This document shows, in pieces, positions 26,376-34,719 of a stretch of DNA of 44,130 nt (its first letter is position 1; every line of letters begins with the position of its first letter). The translations under genes and the position numbers were made by a program. Below the pieces are notes generated by a model. That model was not told the DNA's origin, ran no database searches, and saw nothing but the letters and a program-made list of their open reading frames with translations. The stretch lies in contig PAPR01000058.1 of the NCBI GenBank assembly GCA_002709085.1, positions 1-44,130 on the forward strand. The letters run 5' to 3'. The DNA is from Pseudooceanicola sp. GTDB lineage: Bacteria; Pseudomonadota; Alphaproteobacteria; Rhodobacterales; Rhodobacteraceae.

Positions 26376-26435
26376 CAACTCAACCTCGCACTCGATTATT
26401 CAAGCCTTCCAGTGGCTTAGGAAAATGGTAGCGGG

Positions 26436-26452
26436 TCCGGTACTCGCCTCCA
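26436..26452 (+). repeat. attR: right attachment repeat
   Basis: Exact 17-bp copy of the tRNA-Cys 3' end (tccggtactcgcctcca) with no other tRNA structure around it, as expected for the far end of an element inserted in the tRNA gene. Confidence 0.88.
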
Positions 26453-26554
26453 CAATCTTTTCAATGACTTAGGCGATTTATGGAATCGGGTTTCTACCCG
26501 CTTTCCCGTAAGTGCTACCCATTCTTGTTCCGTTCCCGTTCTGTTTGGTGAGGC

Positions 26555-26779
26555 CTAAAACGGGACGCACTGGAAGCAATCGCAATTCCCCTCGTGCCGA
26601 TTGGTCGGCTGGTAGGCCATGACGCGAAGGCGCTCGATCTCGGCCTGATCCGCATCGTGGCGCTTGTTGAACTCCGTCAGCAGATTGCGGACGCGCTCAT
26701 TTTCCGGCCCCAGCGTTTCGACCTGACGTGTCAGGCTTTCGTTTTGCAGTTGCAGTACCTTCATCATCACGTCGGACAT
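26555..26779 (-). CDS. Small coiled-coil hypothetical protein
   Basis: 74 residues. A heptad-like helix (VLQLQNESLTRQVETLGPENERVRNLLTEF) is followed by a C-terminal CDCFQC cysteine cluster that could bind a metal. Not recognised. It lies 9 bp downstream of the small membrane protein gene on the same strand, so the two probably form an operon typical of phage or plasmid accessory genes. Confidence 0.6.
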   Translation of the reverse strand: MSDVMMKVLQLQNESLTRQVETLGPENERVRNLLTEFNKRHDADQAEIERLRVMAYQPTNRHEGNCDCFQCVPF

Positions 26780-26788
26780 CGCTCTCCC

Positions 26789-27016
26789 CTACTCATCATC
26801 CCGGCCCAGATCAGCGATAATCCGGTTCATCCTCGCGATGATATGGCCCAGCGCCAGAAAGACGATGCCCCACGCGATGGCGATTAGGTTGCCGTCTATG
26901 TCGCGCGACCCGCCGAAGTCTTGCACCAAGTCAGGGTCGCCGAACAGCTTTACGCACGCGATGGCCGCACTCAGAGACACTAGAGGCCAGCCGATTAGGC
27001 GTAAGATCAAAGTCAT
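26789..27016 (-). CDS. Small membrane hypothetical protein
   Basis: 75 residues with two predicted hydrophobic helices (about 3-20 and 44-63) and a polar loop between them. No family recognised. Upstream partner of the coiled-coil protein gene and 11 bp downstream of the ribbon-helix-helix gene. Confidence 0.6.
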   Translation of the reverse strand: MTLILRLIGWPLVSLSAAIACVKLFGDPDLVQDFGGSRDIDGNLIAIAWGIVFLALGHIIARMNRIIADLGRDDE

Positions 27017-27027
27017 CGGGCGCTCTC

Positions 27028-27213
27028 CTATGTCGAAGGGGTGGATGCGTCGATTGCGCAGAGACGGAGAAACGTGGACACGCCCACCCCCGCCGCCTGA
27101 GCCGCCTGCGCGATCCTGTCGTATTCGTCATCGGTCATCATGACTGGCACCCGCTTTGCGCGGACTTGCCTGCCAAGGGATTCATTCGTCGGTCGGGACA
27201 CTATCTTTTCCAT
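27028..27213 (-). CDS. Small ribbon-helix-helix-like protein
   Basis: 61 residues from the ATG at 27213; an in-frame start 60 bp upstream is possible. The sequence KRVPVMMTDDEYDRIAQAAQAAGVGVSTFLRLCAI has the strand, helix, turn (GVGVSTF), helix pattern of ribbon-helix-helix proteins, including MobC-type mobilisation factors and antitoxins. First gene of a leftward set of three, divergent from the gene at 27297. A DNA-binding regulator or mobilisation accessory is likely, but no relaxase is seen. Confidence 0.65.
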   Translation of the reverse strand: MEKIVSRPTNESLGRQVRAKRVPVMMTDDEYDRIAQAAQAAGVGVSTFLRLCAIDASTPST

Positions 27214-27296
27214 GTGCTGATAATGACCCAATAAACGGTTGCGCGCAAGTATCAATGCCCTTAATATGGACATGAAAACTTAAAAAGGGAAACCAT

Positions 27297-27563
27297 ATGA
27301 CAGCCTGCATCGAAATGCCTCGTTACCGCTCACACAAAAAGGTCTGGACCCTGAAGATCACCGCTCTTGAGATCCACGAAGACAAGTCCGCGACTATCGC
27401 GCCGGAGGAGAAGCGGTTCTCGCCATTCACCACACGCCCCGGCTGGGCTGAACGTTTCGAGGGGTCTGAGGAGGATCGTGGTTACTACGTCCAGCATGCC
27501 GATGGCTTCACGAGCTGGTCGCCATCCAAGCCTTTCGAGGCCGGATACTCCCTTATCAAGTAA
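27297..27563 (+). CDS. Hypothetical phage-like protein
   Basis: 88 residues, soluble. The start is supported by aaaaaggg nine bases upstream. The sequence (KKVWTLKITALEIHEDKSATIAPEE) has a short beta-rich pattern seen in small phage accessory proteins, but I recognise no family. First gene of a rightward series reaching to the BRO-N gene. Confidence 0.65.
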   Translation: MTACIEMPRYRSHKKVWTLKITALEIHEDKSATIAPEEKRFSPFTTRPGWAERFEGSEEDRGYYVQHADGFTSWSPSKPFEAGYSLIK

Positions 27564-27650
27564 GCCCGAAGGAATCCAAGATTCCAATTCTCGAAGCTGG
27601 GCGCTGGGAAAAGGCTCAACGCCGCCACTTAACCCATGAAAGGCAAAGCC

Positions 27651-27869
27651 ATGACAGACTATGAATCCGCCAAAATGCGCTTCCTAACCACGCTGGCGCG
27701 AAACCCAGATGGCGCGCGGAGGGGCGAATTTTCAGCAACCACGCGAGAAGCCGGCCGTGTTCGCCAAAAATGCCGGAAGGAGGGCTTGGCCGTCTATGAG
27801 GAGCGGTCGAGTGGTAAGCGGTGGCATATCACCGACGCAGGGCGCGCATTTCTCAGCAAGCCCACTTAA
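27651..27869 (+). CDS. Small winged-helix-like hypothetical protein
   Basis: 72 residues from the second ATG, preceded by gaaaggc. The pattern of a helix, then REAGRVRQKCRKEGLAVYEERSSGKRWHITDAGRAFL, is that of a winged helix-turn-helix, so it may bind DNA. In series with its neighbours, 16 bp before the next start. Confidence 0.6.
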   Translation: MTDYESAKMRFLTTLARNPDGARRGEFSATTREAGRVRQKCRKEGLAVYEERSSGKRWHITDAGRAFLSKPT

Positions 27870-27885
27870 CCCACAGGAGGCCGAT

Positions 27886-28056
27886 ATGCGGACTTCGAAA
27901 GTGATTAAGCAGATCGAAAAGCGCCGTGATGCCGTAGGCAAGGAGCGCGACAAACTGGATGCCATGATTGGCGATCTAGATGCGTTGCGCGCAACGTGCG
28001 ATGAGGCATGGGATTATCTGCAACGCGCCAGAGACGTTTTGTCTGAGCAAGCGTAG
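27886..28056 (+). CDS. Small coiled-coil hypothetical protein
   Basis: 56 residues, highly charged helix (KQIEKRRDAVGKERDKLDAMIGDLDALRATCDEA). An excellent caggagg Shine-Dalgarno site lies 6-12 bp upstream of the start, which strongly supports translation. Not recognised. Confidence 0.65.
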   Translation: MRTSKVIKQIEKRRDAVGKERDKLDAMIGDLDALRATCDEAWDYLQRARDVLSEQA

Positions 28057-28089
28057 CCGCAACATAGCGCAGACATGAAAGGATAGAGG

Positions 28090-28383
28090 ATGGAAGATGT
28101 ATTTTTCGGGCTGACACGGCGAAAATTCACACACGCGGAGATTGCCGCATTAGGAAAGGCCGTAGCCGACGCCGTCGCCAAGTCCACAGGAGACACCCAT
28201 GACAATGCAAGCCGCAAAGAGCGTGGCGATGCAGTACACAATGCAGGTTTTCGAATACGAAGACAAAGACGAGCTCCGCGTCATGGATCGCAATGGCGAG
28301 CCTTGGTTCGTCCTGTCAGATGTTGCTCAGAGACTCGGAGTCAAAAATTCTCGCAGTATTTCCAGCCGCTTAGACGACGATGA
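28090..28383 (+). CDS. Small ORF overlapping the BRO-N gene
   Basis: 97 codons with a good ribosome site (aggatagagg). The first 45 residues (FFGLTRRKFTHAEIAALGKAVADAVAKSTGD) look like real protein; the rest is Arg-rich and lies in a second frame of the BRO-N gene. Either a genuine overlapping phage-type gene or one whose original stop has been lost by a frameshift near 28200. Confidence 0.35.
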   Translation: MEDVFFGLTRRKFTHAEIAALGKAVADAVAKSTGDTHDNASRKERGDAVHNAGFRIRRQRRAPRHGSQWRALVRPVRCCSETRSQKFSQYFQPLRRR

Positions 28384-28978
28384 AAAGGGTGTCATTCAGA
28401 TTGACACCCTTGGCGGCAAGCAGGGTGTTTCGATTATCAACGAATCTGGCCTCTACAGCGCGATTCTCCGTTCAGACAAGCCTGAAGCTAAGCGTTTCAA
28501 GAAATGGATAACTGCGGAGGTCTTGCCCGCAATAAGAAAAACAGGCTCCTACCACGCGAAGACACCCGCCTTCATTAAGAGGTTTAACGAGAACTGGGAC
28601 CGCGTACCCAGAACGCACTTTTCAGTTATTAATGAGCTAGCTTACCGTCTTTGGGGAAGGCTTGAAATGGTGGGCCACACCATGGCAGATCGCGCGCCGA
28701 ATGGTTCCCAGCTTCGACCTGACGGTAGTGTCGGTAAGCTGTTTGCTAAATGGCTAGATGAAAACCGTCCTGAGGTTTGCGGAGATTTTTCCTATTATTC
28801 TCACAAGACTGATGAATGGGAAGGTGATGTGCGGATGTATCCACGCGCCTTGAGAGAGACGTTCTTGGAATTCGTAGACGACGTGTGGATTCCAGAGCAC
28901 TCGGAGCGGTATTTTAACACGCGGGATCCAGCAGCGTTGCCACACTTACCAAAGCTTCTGCCTAAGGCGGCAGCATAA
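28199..28978 (+). CDS. BRO-N domain phage antirepressor-like protein
   Basis: 259 residues. Residues 15-120 are a BRO-N domain (VMDRNGEPWFVLSDVAQRLGVKNSRSISSRLDDDEKGV, later NESGLYSAILRSDKPEAKRFKKWITAEVLPAIRKTGSY), the DNA-binding half of many phage antirepressors. The C-terminal half (DRVPRTHFSVINELAYRLWGRLEMVG and YPRALRETFLEFVDDVWIP) is a second domain that I cannot name with confidence. The DNA is AT-richer than surrounding chromosome, as expected for phage-derived genes. An aggagac site precedes the ATG. Confidence 0.85.
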   Translation: MTMQAAKSVAMQYTMQVFEYEDKDELRVMDRNGEPWFVLSDVAQRLGVKNSRSISSRLDDDEKGVIQIDTLGGKQGVSIINESGLYSAILRSDKPEAKRFKKWITAEVLPAIRKTGSYHAKTPAFIKRFNENWDRVPRTHFSVINELAYRLWGRLEMVGHTMADRAPNGSQLRPDGSVGKLFAKWLDENRPEVCGDFSYYSHKTDEWEGDVRMYPRALRETFLEFVDDVWIPEHSERYFNTRDPAALPHLPKLLPKAAA

Positions 28979-28994
28979 GCATATGGCTGGCCCT

Positions 28995-29408
28995 TCATTG
29001 GGCCAGCCTCCACAAGCACCCATCCGGCCCAAAGTCTTGCACCACATGCCCGTCTTTCTGTTGGCGCTGGATAGCGTGACGCACCCGCTTTAGCACATCG
29101 GCCCGCAAGGCGTCGTCTGCATCCCAGCCCTTCGCGTCGATAATCCGCGCCGCTATCGCCTCATCATCCGCCGGGGCTTCCCGTAGCATGTTGATGATTG
29201 TCAGCTTCAACTCATTGCGCCCGAATAGCTGCTTGTACTTGCCACGGGGCGCTATGCCCTTGGGGTCTTCCTCATAGCCGCAAAGGACCAGCGCCCGGTC
29301 TATGGCGTCCAGATCAGCCTTGAGCGCTTCCGCTGCTTTCACGGCAGCCTTGTACTGGCCCGCTATCTCGCATCGCTTTTTAACCAGTCCGAATATCGTG
29401 TGTTCCAT
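28995..29408 (-). CDS. Hypothetical protein with predicted wHTH-like C-terminus
   Basis: 137 residues. The N-terminal half is a coiled-coil-like helix (KRCEIAGQYKAAVKAAEALKADLDAIDRAL); the C-terminal half (LKLTIINMLREAPADDEAIAARI, then VLKRVRHAIQRQQKDGHVVQ) reads like a winged helix. I recall related proteins in rhodobacterial phage-like islands but no function. Converges on the BRO-N gene. Confidence 0.65.
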   Translation of the reverse strand: MEHTIFGLVKKRCEIAGQYKAAVKAAEALKADLDAIDRALVLCGYEEDPKGIAPRGKYKQLFGRNELKLTIINMLREAPADDEAIAARIIDAKGWDADDALRADVLKRVRHAIQRQQKDGHVVQDFGPDGCLWRLAQ

Positions 29409-29779
29409 GCCCCATTGTGATTCACATGGGCCGGAATTTCAGCTAGATTGTTGGTGCGTTTGATACATAAGGCCGGTAAAAGCCGCTATTCAGGGCACCG
29501 CATACCACCGTCCAAGTCGGCATTCGCAGGTTTTGCCCTGATCGACAGACACCCCTCTTTGTGACTCGAAAGATAATGTTGAGCGACGGATTATTCTTCG
29601 CTCTCCGTATCAGAAGAAGCACAAGCATCGCAGGGCCCCTCTTACCACTCAATTTCGCACCCCCCAACTGATCATAGCGTTCAGCCGGACCTCCCCGTTC
29701 GGTAAGGATGCTGCGTCAAAATGCGGAGTGAGCGAGACGAATGACACCCTGTCCCTTTCGACAGCGCCTTTCAGGAGCC
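29409..29779. other. Intergenic region before the efflux operon
   Basis: No supported gene on either strand. It must contain the promoter of the RND operon. No clear operator palindrome is evident and no regulator gene adjoins it. Confidence 0.45.
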
Positions 29780-30919
29780 ATGAAGAATTTGAAGAAATTA
29801 TCTTACGCCGCCCTCTCCCTCATGATCATCGCAGGCGCCTATAGCATCGCATTCGGCGTGCCGGATGAGGTTGAGCAGAGCTGGGGCGGCAGTGCCACAG
29901 AGACAGCCGAGGCACCCAAAGAGGCACAATCTGGGAGGAGCCGCGGTGGGCAGGGGCGGGCGACCACGGTCGTTCTCGCGCCACTGGAGGCCCGCGCATA
30001 CACACTGATCCTGCGCACCGTCGGCAGTGCCGTGTCGCTTCAGCAGACAGAAGTGACCGCGACCGATGCGGGCGAGGTTATCGAAACGGCGCTTGATGCC
30101 AATACGATGGTGCTAAAGGATGATTTCCTGTTGAAACTGGACGACCGCACAGAACGGCTTGAATTTGAGATTGCCGAGGCCAACCGCGATCAGGCGCAGG
30201 CAACCGTCACCCGCTATGAAGGCCTGCAAAGCAATGGCAGTTCTGTGGTGACCGATGTGGCGCTTTCGGAAGCGCGGGTGGCGCTGCGCTTGGCCGAAGC
30301 CAATCTGGGGCTGGCCCAAGTCGCGCTGGACGACCGGACGATCAAAGCCCCGATCTCTGGCCGTTTGGGGCTGAGCGAGGTTAGCGTGGGCGACCGCCTG
30401 TCGAGCGGAGATGCTATTGTGACCATTGACGATACCACCAGCCTGCTGGCTACCTTCGAGGTGCCAGAACGTTCGATTGGGCTTTTGACCGAGGGCAAAT
30501 CGGTCCTTGTCACAACCCCTACCTATGCGGGCCGCATTTTTGAGGGCGAGGTGACCGCTTTCGACAGCAGGCTCGACAGCGTGACCCGCAGTGCGACGGT
30601 AAAAGCCGAGATCGCAAACCCCGAAGGCTTGTTGCTCGCGGGCATGACATTTGCCATTCGCATGACCGAAGAGACCGACCCACTGCCTGTCGTCCCTGCA
30701 ACCGCCATCACATGGGACCGCAGCGGCGCGGGTATCTGGGTCGCCGAGGAGGGCAGCACAAGCCGCGTGCCTGTCACCATCCGCTACCGCGAGGGCGATC
30801 GGGTCTGGGTTGAGACTGACGCCCCCTTGGGCGCTGAGATCGTGGTCGAGGGGGCTGCGAAGCTGCGTGAAGGCGCGCAGGTCACCGCCGCTGGCGCGCG
30901 CAAAGGACCGGGCGCATGA
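29780..30919 (+). CDS. RND efflux periplasmic adaptor (HlyD/MFP family)
   Basis: 379 residues from the ATG at 29780, preceded by caggagcc; an in-frame ATG 39 bp upstream is less likely. A membrane anchor or uncleaved signal (LSYAALSLMIIAGAYSIAF) is followed by an Arg/Gly-rich linker. Then come the lipoyl/barrel-sandwich halves (GSAVSLQQTEVTATDAGEV and IKAPISGRLGLSEVSVGDRLSSGD) flanking a helical hairpin, and beta-barrel and membrane-proximal domains. It would bridge the inner-membrane pump to a TolC-type channel. The stop overlaps the permease start by four bases. Confidence 0.9.
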   Translation: MKNLKKLSYAALSLMIIAGAYSIAFGVPDEVEQSWGGSATETAEAPKEAQSGRSRGGQGRATTVVLAPLEARAYTLILRTVGSAVSLQQTEVTATDAGEVIETALDANTMVLKDDFLLKLDDRTERLEFEIAEANRDQAQATVTRYEGLQSNGSSVVTDVALSEARVALRLAEANLGLAQVALDDRTIKAPISGRLGLSEVSVGDRLSSGDAIVTIDDTTSLLATFEVPERSIGLLTEGKSVLVTTPTYAGRIFEGEVTAFDSRLDSVTRSATVKAEIANPEGLLLAGMTFAIRMTEETDPLPVVPATAITWDRSGAGIWVAEEGSTSRVPVTIRYREGDRVWVETDAPLGAEIVVEGAAKLREGAQVTAAGARKGPGA

Positions 30920-33900
30920 GTTTCGAGAAAAGAGCGCATAAGGCGGGTTTCGCCGACATTTTTGTGGCGCGGCCCATCTTTGGGATCGTGTTGAACCTGC
31001 TGATCATCATCGCCGGGCTTGCGGCCTTCACCAGCGTGGACATCCGCGAAATGCCGGACGTCGACCGGCCCGTGCTTTCTGTCAGGACGACCTACGAAGG
31101 GGCCGTCCCCAGCACGGTAGACACCGAAGTCACCCAAGTGCTCGAAGATGCGCTCAGCGCGCTGGAGGGGATGTCCTATATAGAATCCACGTCGAGCACA
31201 GGGCCGAGCCGGATCACCATCGACCTGTCCGACGGCACGGACGTCAACGTCGCCGCCAATGAGGCGCGCGAGATCGTATCGGGCGCTCTGCGCTCCTTGC
31301 CCGATGATATCGAAGACCCCAGCGTAAGCAAAAGCGACAGCAACGCCGACGCGATCATTCGCCTTGCGCTTTTGGGCGATGCCAGCCTCGACACGCTCAC
31401 CCAAACTGCCGAAGGGGCGGTTTACGAACGCCTGTCGCTGATCGACGGCATCGCCGAAGTCACCCTGCGCGGCGACCGGGCCAATGAGTTCCGCGTGGCG
31501 GTGAATATGCCGTCCTTGCTGAGCCGTGGGCTGACCATTTTTGATGTCTCGACAGCACTTCAACAACTGCGCGACGACACCGCTCTCGGCTCGCTCGCAA
31601 GCGAGTCCCAGACCCTCTCGCTGCGCGTCGGCAGCAAGGATGTCACTGTCGAAACCATCAATCAACTGCCGATCAATGACACGACCCAAGTGGCCGATAT
31701 CGCCTTTGTCCAACTGATCCCGGAAGAGGCAAGCGTCTACACCCGCGTGAATGGCGAGACGGCCATCGGCCTTGATATCACCCGACAATCGGTGGGCAAT
31801 ACGCTGGAAATCTCGCGCGATGTGGGCATTGCTGTTGAGGAATTGCGCGGCCAAATGCCCGAGGGCGTGCAACTGCTGGTCACCTCAAACGACGGTATCT
31901 TCATCGAAGGCTCGATCAACGAGGTCGTCAAATCCATCCTCATGGCGACGGGCATCGTGGTGGCCGTGATCTTTCTGTTCCTGCGGTCCCCCAAGGCGAC
32001 GCTGATCCCTGCGGTCACGATCCCTGTGGCCCTGATCGGGACGCTCGCGGCGATCTGGCTCACAGGGTTTTCCGTCAACACGATCAGCCTTTTGGCACTG
32101 GTTCTGGCGACGGGGATGGTGGTGGACGATGCCATCGTCGTGGTCGAGAACATCGTGCGCAAGCGCAAGTCCGGCATGGGGGCTTTCGCCGCCGCGGCAT
32201 CGGGCACGAATGAGGTGTTCTTCGCCGTGATCTCGACTACCGCGACACTCGCAGCGGTCTTTATCCCGATCTCCTTCCTGCCGGGGCAGGCGGGCGGCGT
32301 TTTCTCCGAATTCGGCTTTGTGCTGGCCTTTGCCGTTACCCTCTCGTCGATCACCGCGCTCACACTCGCGCCCGTCCTGTCGGCCCTGTTGGACCCCGGC
32401 AAGACGCAGGCCAATGAAGAAGCCGCCGCGCCGGGCGCCTTGGCGCGTGGCTTTGACCGAGTGATGGATTTCGCCATCCGCACGCCTTTGCTGGTTTTGT
32501 CGGTTGCCATCGGCTTTGCCATGATCGCCCTGGGGGCCGCGATGACCTTGCCCTCCACCGTCACACCAGACGAGGACCGGGGCTTCTTCCTTGTGCAAGC
32601 GCGCGGCGCGTCGGACACGACGATTGATTATCTCGACACGCAGGTCTTGCTGGTTGAAGACATCCTCGCGCCCTACCAAGAAAGCGGGCAGATCGAGACC
32701 GTGCAGAGCATCATCGGCGTCGGCGGCGGCACCAGCGCATTTATCGTCGTTCGCCTGCCGGATTGGACCGAGCGCGAATTTACCCAGCAAGAGCTGATCG
32801 CGCAGATCAGTGGCCGTCTGGCTTCGGTCCCCGGCGTGCAGGTCAGCGCGCGTTCAACCAACAGCTTGAACATTCGCGGCGCGGGGGGCGGGCTGAGCTT
32901 TGCCGTGACCGGCACCAATCTGGCGAGTATGACCGAAGCTGCCGACAGCCTCGCTGCGGCGATGGCGCAGGATGCCACCTTCCTGAATCCGCAACTGTCC
33001 AACAACAGCGTGAACGCCCAGTTGGAGGTGACAGTGGACGACAGCGCCGCGGGCGATATGGGGCTTGATGGCTCTGATGTTTCGTCTCTCGTGCGGGCCA
33101 TGGTGCAGGGGGATGTAGCGGTCAGCGTCTTTTCAGATGACGTCGAAGTGGACGTGAATGTCGTGCCCGGTGGGCCGCCGATCAACGATCCGTCTGACAT
33201 CGCGTCCATGTCCATCCGCCTCGACAGTGGCGCTTATGTGCCACTTTCCACGGTCGCCTCGCTGGACATGGTGGTGAGCGACGCGCAGATCCAGCGGTTG
33301 GGCGGTGCGCTCTCCGTCTCATTGCAGGCGAACCTTGGCGAAGGTGTGAACCTGTCGACGGCGATGGACCGGCTGCTCACGCTATCCGACGAAGTCCTTC
33401 CCGAGGGCATCGGCATCACCTTCACCGGAGAGGCGGCGACACTCGACGATTCCCAAGGGGGCATCTACTTGGTGTTCGGTGTGGCGCTGATCGTGGTCCT
33501 GTTGGTGCTGGCCGCCCAGTTTGAAAGCTTTGCCAGCGCGGTTGTCATCATGATGACAGTGCCCTTCGGCTTTGCTGCTGCCTTGCTGGCGATCTCCATG
33601 ACCGGCGGTTCGCTGAACTACTACAGCCAGATCGGCCTTGTGATGCTGATCGGGGTCATGGCCAAGAACGGCATTCTGATTGTCGAGTTCGCCAATCAGC
33701 TCCGCGAAGCAGGCGCGGACATCGACAGCGCCATCCGAAGCGCGCTGCGCCTGCGCATCCGGCCGGTGATGATGACAATGATCTCAACGGTCTTTGGCGG
33801 CCTGCCACTGATCCTGACCACCGGCGCAGGGGCTGAGGCCCGGATCGCCGTCGGCTGGGTAATCGTCGGCGGCTTGGGCTTTGCAACCGTGTTCACCCTG

Positions 33901-34005
33901 TTCCTGACGCCGATCTTCTACCGCTGGATCGCCGGCTGGGGCGCGGCCCCTGGAGGGGCAGCGCAGAGGCTGAAGTCGGAGGTTGAGGCGACTGCGGGGG
34001 TGTAG
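30916..34005 (+). CDS. RND multidrug efflux permease (HAE1-like)
   Basis: 1029 residues, full family length. Twelve transmembrane helices in two halves and two large periplasmic loops are evident. Helix 4 carries the proton-relay pair in GMVVDDAIVVVENIVR, and FAVTLSSITALTLAPVLSALLD closes the first half. The C-terminal half has KNGILIVEFANQLREAG and IRPVMMTMISTVFGGLPL. It is coupled to the adaptor gene; a TolC channel is encoded elsewhere in this window (16.2 kb), so an outer membrane partner is available. Substrates cannot be told from sequence. Confidence 0.95.
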   Translation: MSFEKRAHKAGFADIFVARPIFGIVLNLLIIIAGLAAFTSVDIREMPDVDRPVLSVRTTYEGAVPSTVDTEVTQVLEDALSALEGMSYIESTSSTGPSRITIDLSDGTDVNVAANEAREIVSGALRSLPDDIEDPSVSKSDSNADAIIRLALLGDASLDTLTQTAEGAVYERLSLIDGIAEVTLRGDRANEFRVAVNMPSLLSRGLTIFDVSTALQQLRDDTALGSLASESQTLSLRVGSKDVTVETINQLPINDTTQVADIAFVQLIPEEASVYTRVNGETAIGLDITRQSVGNTLEISRDVGIAVEELRGQMPEGVQLLVTSNDGIFIEGSINEVVKSILMATGIVVAVIFLFLRSPKATLIPAVTIPVALIGTLAAIWLTGFSVNTISLLALVLATGMVVDDAIVVVENIVRKRKSGMGAFAAAASGTNEVFFAVISTTATLAAVFIPISFLPGQAGGVFSEFGFVLAFAVTLSSITALTLAPVLSALLDPGKTQANEEAAAPGALARGFDRVMDFAIRTPLLVLSVAIGFAMIALGAAMTLPSTVTPDEDRGFFLVQARGASDTTIDYLDTQVLLVEDILAPYQESGQIETVQSIIGVGGGTSAFIVVRLPDWTEREFTQQELIAQISGRLASVPGVQVSARSTNSLNIRGAGGGLSFAVTGTNLASMTEAADSLAAAMAQDATFLNPQLSNNSVNAQLEVTVDDSAAGDMGLDGSDVSSLVRAMVQGDVAVSVFSDDVEVDVNVVPGGPPINDPSDIASMSIRLDSGAYVPLSTVASLDMVVSDAQIQRLGGALSVSLQANLGEGVNLSTAMDRLLTLSDEVLPEGIGITFTGEAATLDDSQGGIYLVFGVALIVVLLVLAAQFESFASAVVIMMTVPFGFAAALLAISMTGGSLNYYSQIGLVMLIGVMAKNGILIVEFANQLREAGADIDSAIRSALRLRIRPVMMTMISTVFGGLPLILTTGAGAEARIAVGWVIVGGLGFATVFTLFLTPIFYRWIAGWGAAPGGAAQRLKSEVEATAGV

Positions 34006-34228
34006 TGGGGGGACGCCAGTCGTTGCTGCGGATTTGATCCAGATGCACGCCAAAGCGCCAGCCCGCGATGGGGAGACCGATCGCATTCGCTTCCCCACGC
34101 CCAGAAGAGACGGGGGCACCATAGACCACTCGCCGCTGTGCGGGTGATGGCAAACAATCGCTCGGGTGCAGCGACAGAAACATGCGCACCAAACGTTGAA
34201 TAGACAGGTAACAATTAGGAGCGACCAA

Positions 34229-34546
34229 ATGCAGAACCGGATGAAACGATGCGCAACTGTTCTTGTCTTGGCGATGGCTACAACCGCTGTCCTGCCGGGG
34301 ACCGCCGTGGCGGACAGAGCAATTGCGAAACACAGTGTCCATAAGCATGGGGCTAAGGTGAAAATCGTAAAACGGCAACGGCATGCCGTTGGCCACCGGT
34401 TCAGAAAACAGGATGTCGTCGTGGTCAAAAATTGGCGCGCACGCGGCCTTCCGCGTCCCGGTCGCAACGAAATCTACGTCGCGAACGGCGACAGCATTTA
34501 TCTGGCGGCAGCAGCAACGCTTTTGGTTAAGGCTCTTATCAACTGA
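34229..34546 (+). CDS. RcnB-like small exported protein
   Basis: 105 residues from the ATG at 34229, which follows ttaggag. A signal peptide (CATVLVLAMATTAVLPGTAVA) is followed by a basic His-rich stretch. The end (WRARGLPRPGRNEIYVANGDSIYLAAAATLLVKALI) matches the RcnB/DUF-type pattern (R-GLP-P, then a dyad of short strands and a hydrophobic end). RcnB proteins sit in the periplasm and modulate nickel/cobalt export. Whether metal is involved here is unknown. Confidence 0.7.
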   Translation: MQNRMKRCATVLVLAMATTAVLPGTAVADRAIAKHSVHKHGAKVKIVKRQRHAVGHRFRKQDVVVVKNWRARGLPRPGRNEIYVANGDSIYLAAAATLLVKALIN

Positions 34547-34719
34547 ATTGCGGTCGAAATATCCGCAGATGCGAAGGTGGGTAGCGTTACCTGTAGTTCA
34601 GACAAACGATCGGTGTTTTGCTTCACGATGCAGGAATGACTGCTTTGGAACACGATCGTGCAAAGTTTGGTAACATATGGAGGTCCGGTAAGGGCCGTCC
34701 GTGAAGACGGCCCAATGGT

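Larger units (their letters stand above)
17152..26452. mobile_element. Integrative island in tRNA-Cys carrying a type III-like R-M and polymerase operon
   Basis: About 9.3 kb between exact 17-bp repeats of the tRNA-Cys end. It contains a tyrosine integrase next to the tRNA, a leftward operon (Mod, Res, polymerase-like), an XRE regulator and one further small gene. No conjugation, capsid or replication gene is seen, so it is a small defence-type island that would rely on its integrase and host or helper functions. Confidence 0.82.
26220..26554. other. Right island end and junction, no gene
   Basis: Contains the three gtgNgacaca repeats and the right attachment core. Beyond the core there is only a weak hairpin (cgggt / acccg near 26487-26502). 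No gene is seen. Confidence 0.6.

Noticed and set aside
29443..29667. 74-codon minus-strand ORF before the RND operon
   Set aside because: No ribosome site, unlikely composition, and it lies in the probable promoter region.
34006..34228. Gene-remnant-like sequence on the minus strand between the RND pump and the RcnB-like gene
   Set aside because: Part of the translation looks protein-like, but there is no start, motif or family I can name, so no pseudogene is called.
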